DNA from: Caballeronia sp. M1242
GTDB lineage: Bacteria > Pseudomonadota > Gammaproteobacteria > Burkholderiales > Burkholderiaceae
Direction of reading: 5' to 3'
DNA length: 64,000 nt
NCBI RefSeq assembly: GCF_017220215.1
Contig: NZ_CP071131.1
Coordinates: 310,001-374,000, forward strand
In this document: piece after piece, positions 63,002 through 64,000 of the stretch
Position numbering within the stretch: position 1 is the stretch's first letter
Layout: every line of letters begins with the position of its first letter
Made by a program: the position numbers and the translations under genes
Notes under the pieces: model-generated
The model's input: the letters and a program-made list of their open reading frames with translations, nothing else
Database searches by the model: none
What the model was told of the DNA's origin: nothing

Positions 63002-64000
63002 ATGACGAGCCCGACGGTGGGTGACTTCCTTGTCGACCGCCTCTACGCCTGGGGCGTGCGCCGCATATACGGCTATCCCGGCGACGGCATCAACGGCGTA
63101 TTCGGCGCGCTGAACCGCGCCAACGGAAAGATCGAATTCATTCAGGCGCGCCACGAGGAAATGGCCGCCTTCATGGCCTCCGCGCACGCGAAGTTCACGG
63201 GCGAACTCGGCGTGTGCATCGCGACTTCGGGACCGGGCGCCTCGCACCTGCTCACCGGTCTCTATGATGCCCGCATGGATCACATGCCCGTGCTCGCCAT
63301 TTGCGGGCAACAGGCGCGCGCTTCGCTCGGCGGTCACTATCAACAAGAGCTCGATTTGTCCGCGATGTTCAAGGACGTCGCGGGCGCCTTCGTGCAGCAG
63401 GCGAGCGTGCCCTCGCAAATCCGACATCTCGTCGATCGCGCGATTCGCACCGCGCTCGGCGAACGCAGGGTGACCGCGCTTATTCTGCCGAACGATTTGC
63501 AAGACCTCGATTACGAACCGCCCGGCCGCAAGCACGGCACGGTGCATTCGGGCGTCGGCTATCGCGCGCCGAAGACGGTGCCTTACGCCGACGATCTGCA
63601 ACGCGCCGCCGATGTCCTCAACGCGGGCAAGAAGGTCGCGATCCTTGTCGGCGCAGGCGCGCTGCAAGCCACGGACGAAGTCATCGCCGTCGCCGAAAAG
63701 CTCGGCGCGGGGGTTGCGAAGGCGCTGCTCGGCAAGGCCGCGCTGCCCGACGATCTTCCCTTCGTGACCGGCTCCATCGGTCTGCTCGGCACGGAGCCGA
63801 GCTACAAGATGATGACCGAATGCGACACGCTGCTCATGATTGGCTCGGGCTTTCCGTACTCGGAGTTCCTGCCGAAGGAAGGCGCGGCGCGCGGCGTGCA
63901 GATCGACCTGAAGGCGGACATGCTTTCCATCCGCTATCCGATGGAAGTCAATCTCGTCGGCGATAGCGCCGAAACGCTGCGCGCGCTCTTGCCCATGCTG
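63002..64000 (+). CDS. ThDP-dependent enzyme, pyruvate oxidase/acetolactate synthase type (partial)
   Basis: The first 333 residues of a thiamine-diphosphate enzyme cut by the window end. The start has GGAG seven bases upstream. The PYR domain shows VRRIYGYPGDGINGVFGAL and QARHEEMAAFMASAHAKFTG, with the conserved catalytic Glu in RHEE, followed by TSGPGASHLLTGLYDARMDH. The middle domain begins near KKVAILVGAGALQATDE. The closest match in layout is the PoxB/YdaP group that decarboxylates pyruvate or other 2-keto acids; the C-terminal half needed to decide is missing. Confidence 0.85.
   Translation, partial: MTSPTVGDFLVDRLYAWGVRRIYGYPGDGINGVFGALNRANGKIEFIQARHEEMAAFMASAHAKFTGELGVCIATSGPGASHLLTGLYDARMDHMPVLAICGQQARASLGGHYQQELDLSAMFKDVAGAFVQQASVPSQIRHLVDRAIRTALGERRVTALILPNDLQDLDYEPPGRKHGTVHSGVGYRAPKTVPYADDLQRAADVLNAGKKVAILVGAGALQATDEVIAVAEKLGAGVAKALLGKAALPDDLPFVTGSIGLLGTEPSYKMMTECDTLLMIGSGFPYSEFLPKEGAARGVQIDLKADMLSIRYPMEVNLVGDSAETLRALLPML

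Noticed and set aside
1..64000. CRISPR arrays, tRNA/rRNA genes, insertion sequences, prophage or integrase
   Set aside because: Read for repeats with spacers, cloverleaf ends, transposase and integrase motifs; none were seen.

Overview
The window looks like chromosomal DNA of a beta-proteobacterium of the Burkholderiaceae, most like Paraburkholderia or Caballeronia. This is inferred from the high GC, the 'general bacterial porin' type outer-membrane protein, the abundance of LysR, GntR and GlxA-type regulators with one-step catabolic operons, and flagellar sigma-28 promoters. It is accessory metabolism and signalling. I saw no tRNA, rRNA, CRISPR array, insertion sequence or phage. Several genes are decaying: a tautomerase with an in-frame stop, a cupin with two compensating frameshifts, a carbohydrate-kinase tail, a GntR regulator and a possible SGNH-hydrolase remnant.

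Layout. 0.2-6.9 kb: GAF/HisKA_2 sensor kinase, FdhF/YdeP molybdopterin oxidoreductase, Cache-domain chemoreceptor with a candidate FliA promoter, and a family 2 glycosyltransferase. 7.1-11.1 kb: tautomerase - LysR - broken tautomerase, then a divergent FtsH-like AAA/zinc protease. 11.7-16.2 kb: a minus-strand operon (GntR/UTRA regulator, MFS transporter, LigI-like amidohydrolase, GntP permease). 16.6-17.6 kb: HAD phosphatase plus the tail of an FGGY sugar kinase, apparently the stump of a lost sugar operon. 17.6-18.6 kb: a secreted spherulin-4 (GH135-like) protein behind a near-consensus sigma-28 promoter and a cyclic-di-GMP-I riboswitch. 18.8-27 kb: exported cupin, two-partner-secretion GLUG protein, CHASE3 chemoreceptor and a large hybrid kinase. 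27.4-36 kb: outer-membrane protein, acyltransferase, a 52-residue lipoprotein next to a Tat-exported phospholipase C, an MFS exporter and a lipoprotein metallo-beta-lactamase. 36.4-41.8 kb: GlxA-type regulator, HD protein, gluconate 5-dehydrogenase-like SDR and a second hybrid kinase.

41.8-56.1 kb is one continuous quaternary-amine block. Carnitine genes (cdhB, cdhA, cdhC, a caiX-like binding protein, a CdhR-like regulator) are followed by a porin, then a betC-binding protein operon divergent from a LysR gene, then betI-betB-betA and a choX-like binding protein. Carnitine, choline-O-sulfate and choline would all be converted to glycine betaine. Three related periplasmic binding proteins are present without any ABC permease or ATPase, suggesting a shared core transporter elsewhere. 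Betaine demethylation genes are not in the window.

56.2-64 kb: SMR exporter, cytochrome b561, ferritin-like/VIT1 iron transporter, a periplasmic PQQ dehydrogenase - dihaem cytochrome c - ankyrin operon, small proteins, and a ThDP-dependent enzyme cut by the right edge. The strongest lead is the sigma-28 / c-di-GMP riboswitch / spherulin-4 unit at 17.6-18.6 kb, which would place a putative matrix-polysaccharide hydrolase under both flagellar and c-di-GMP control.
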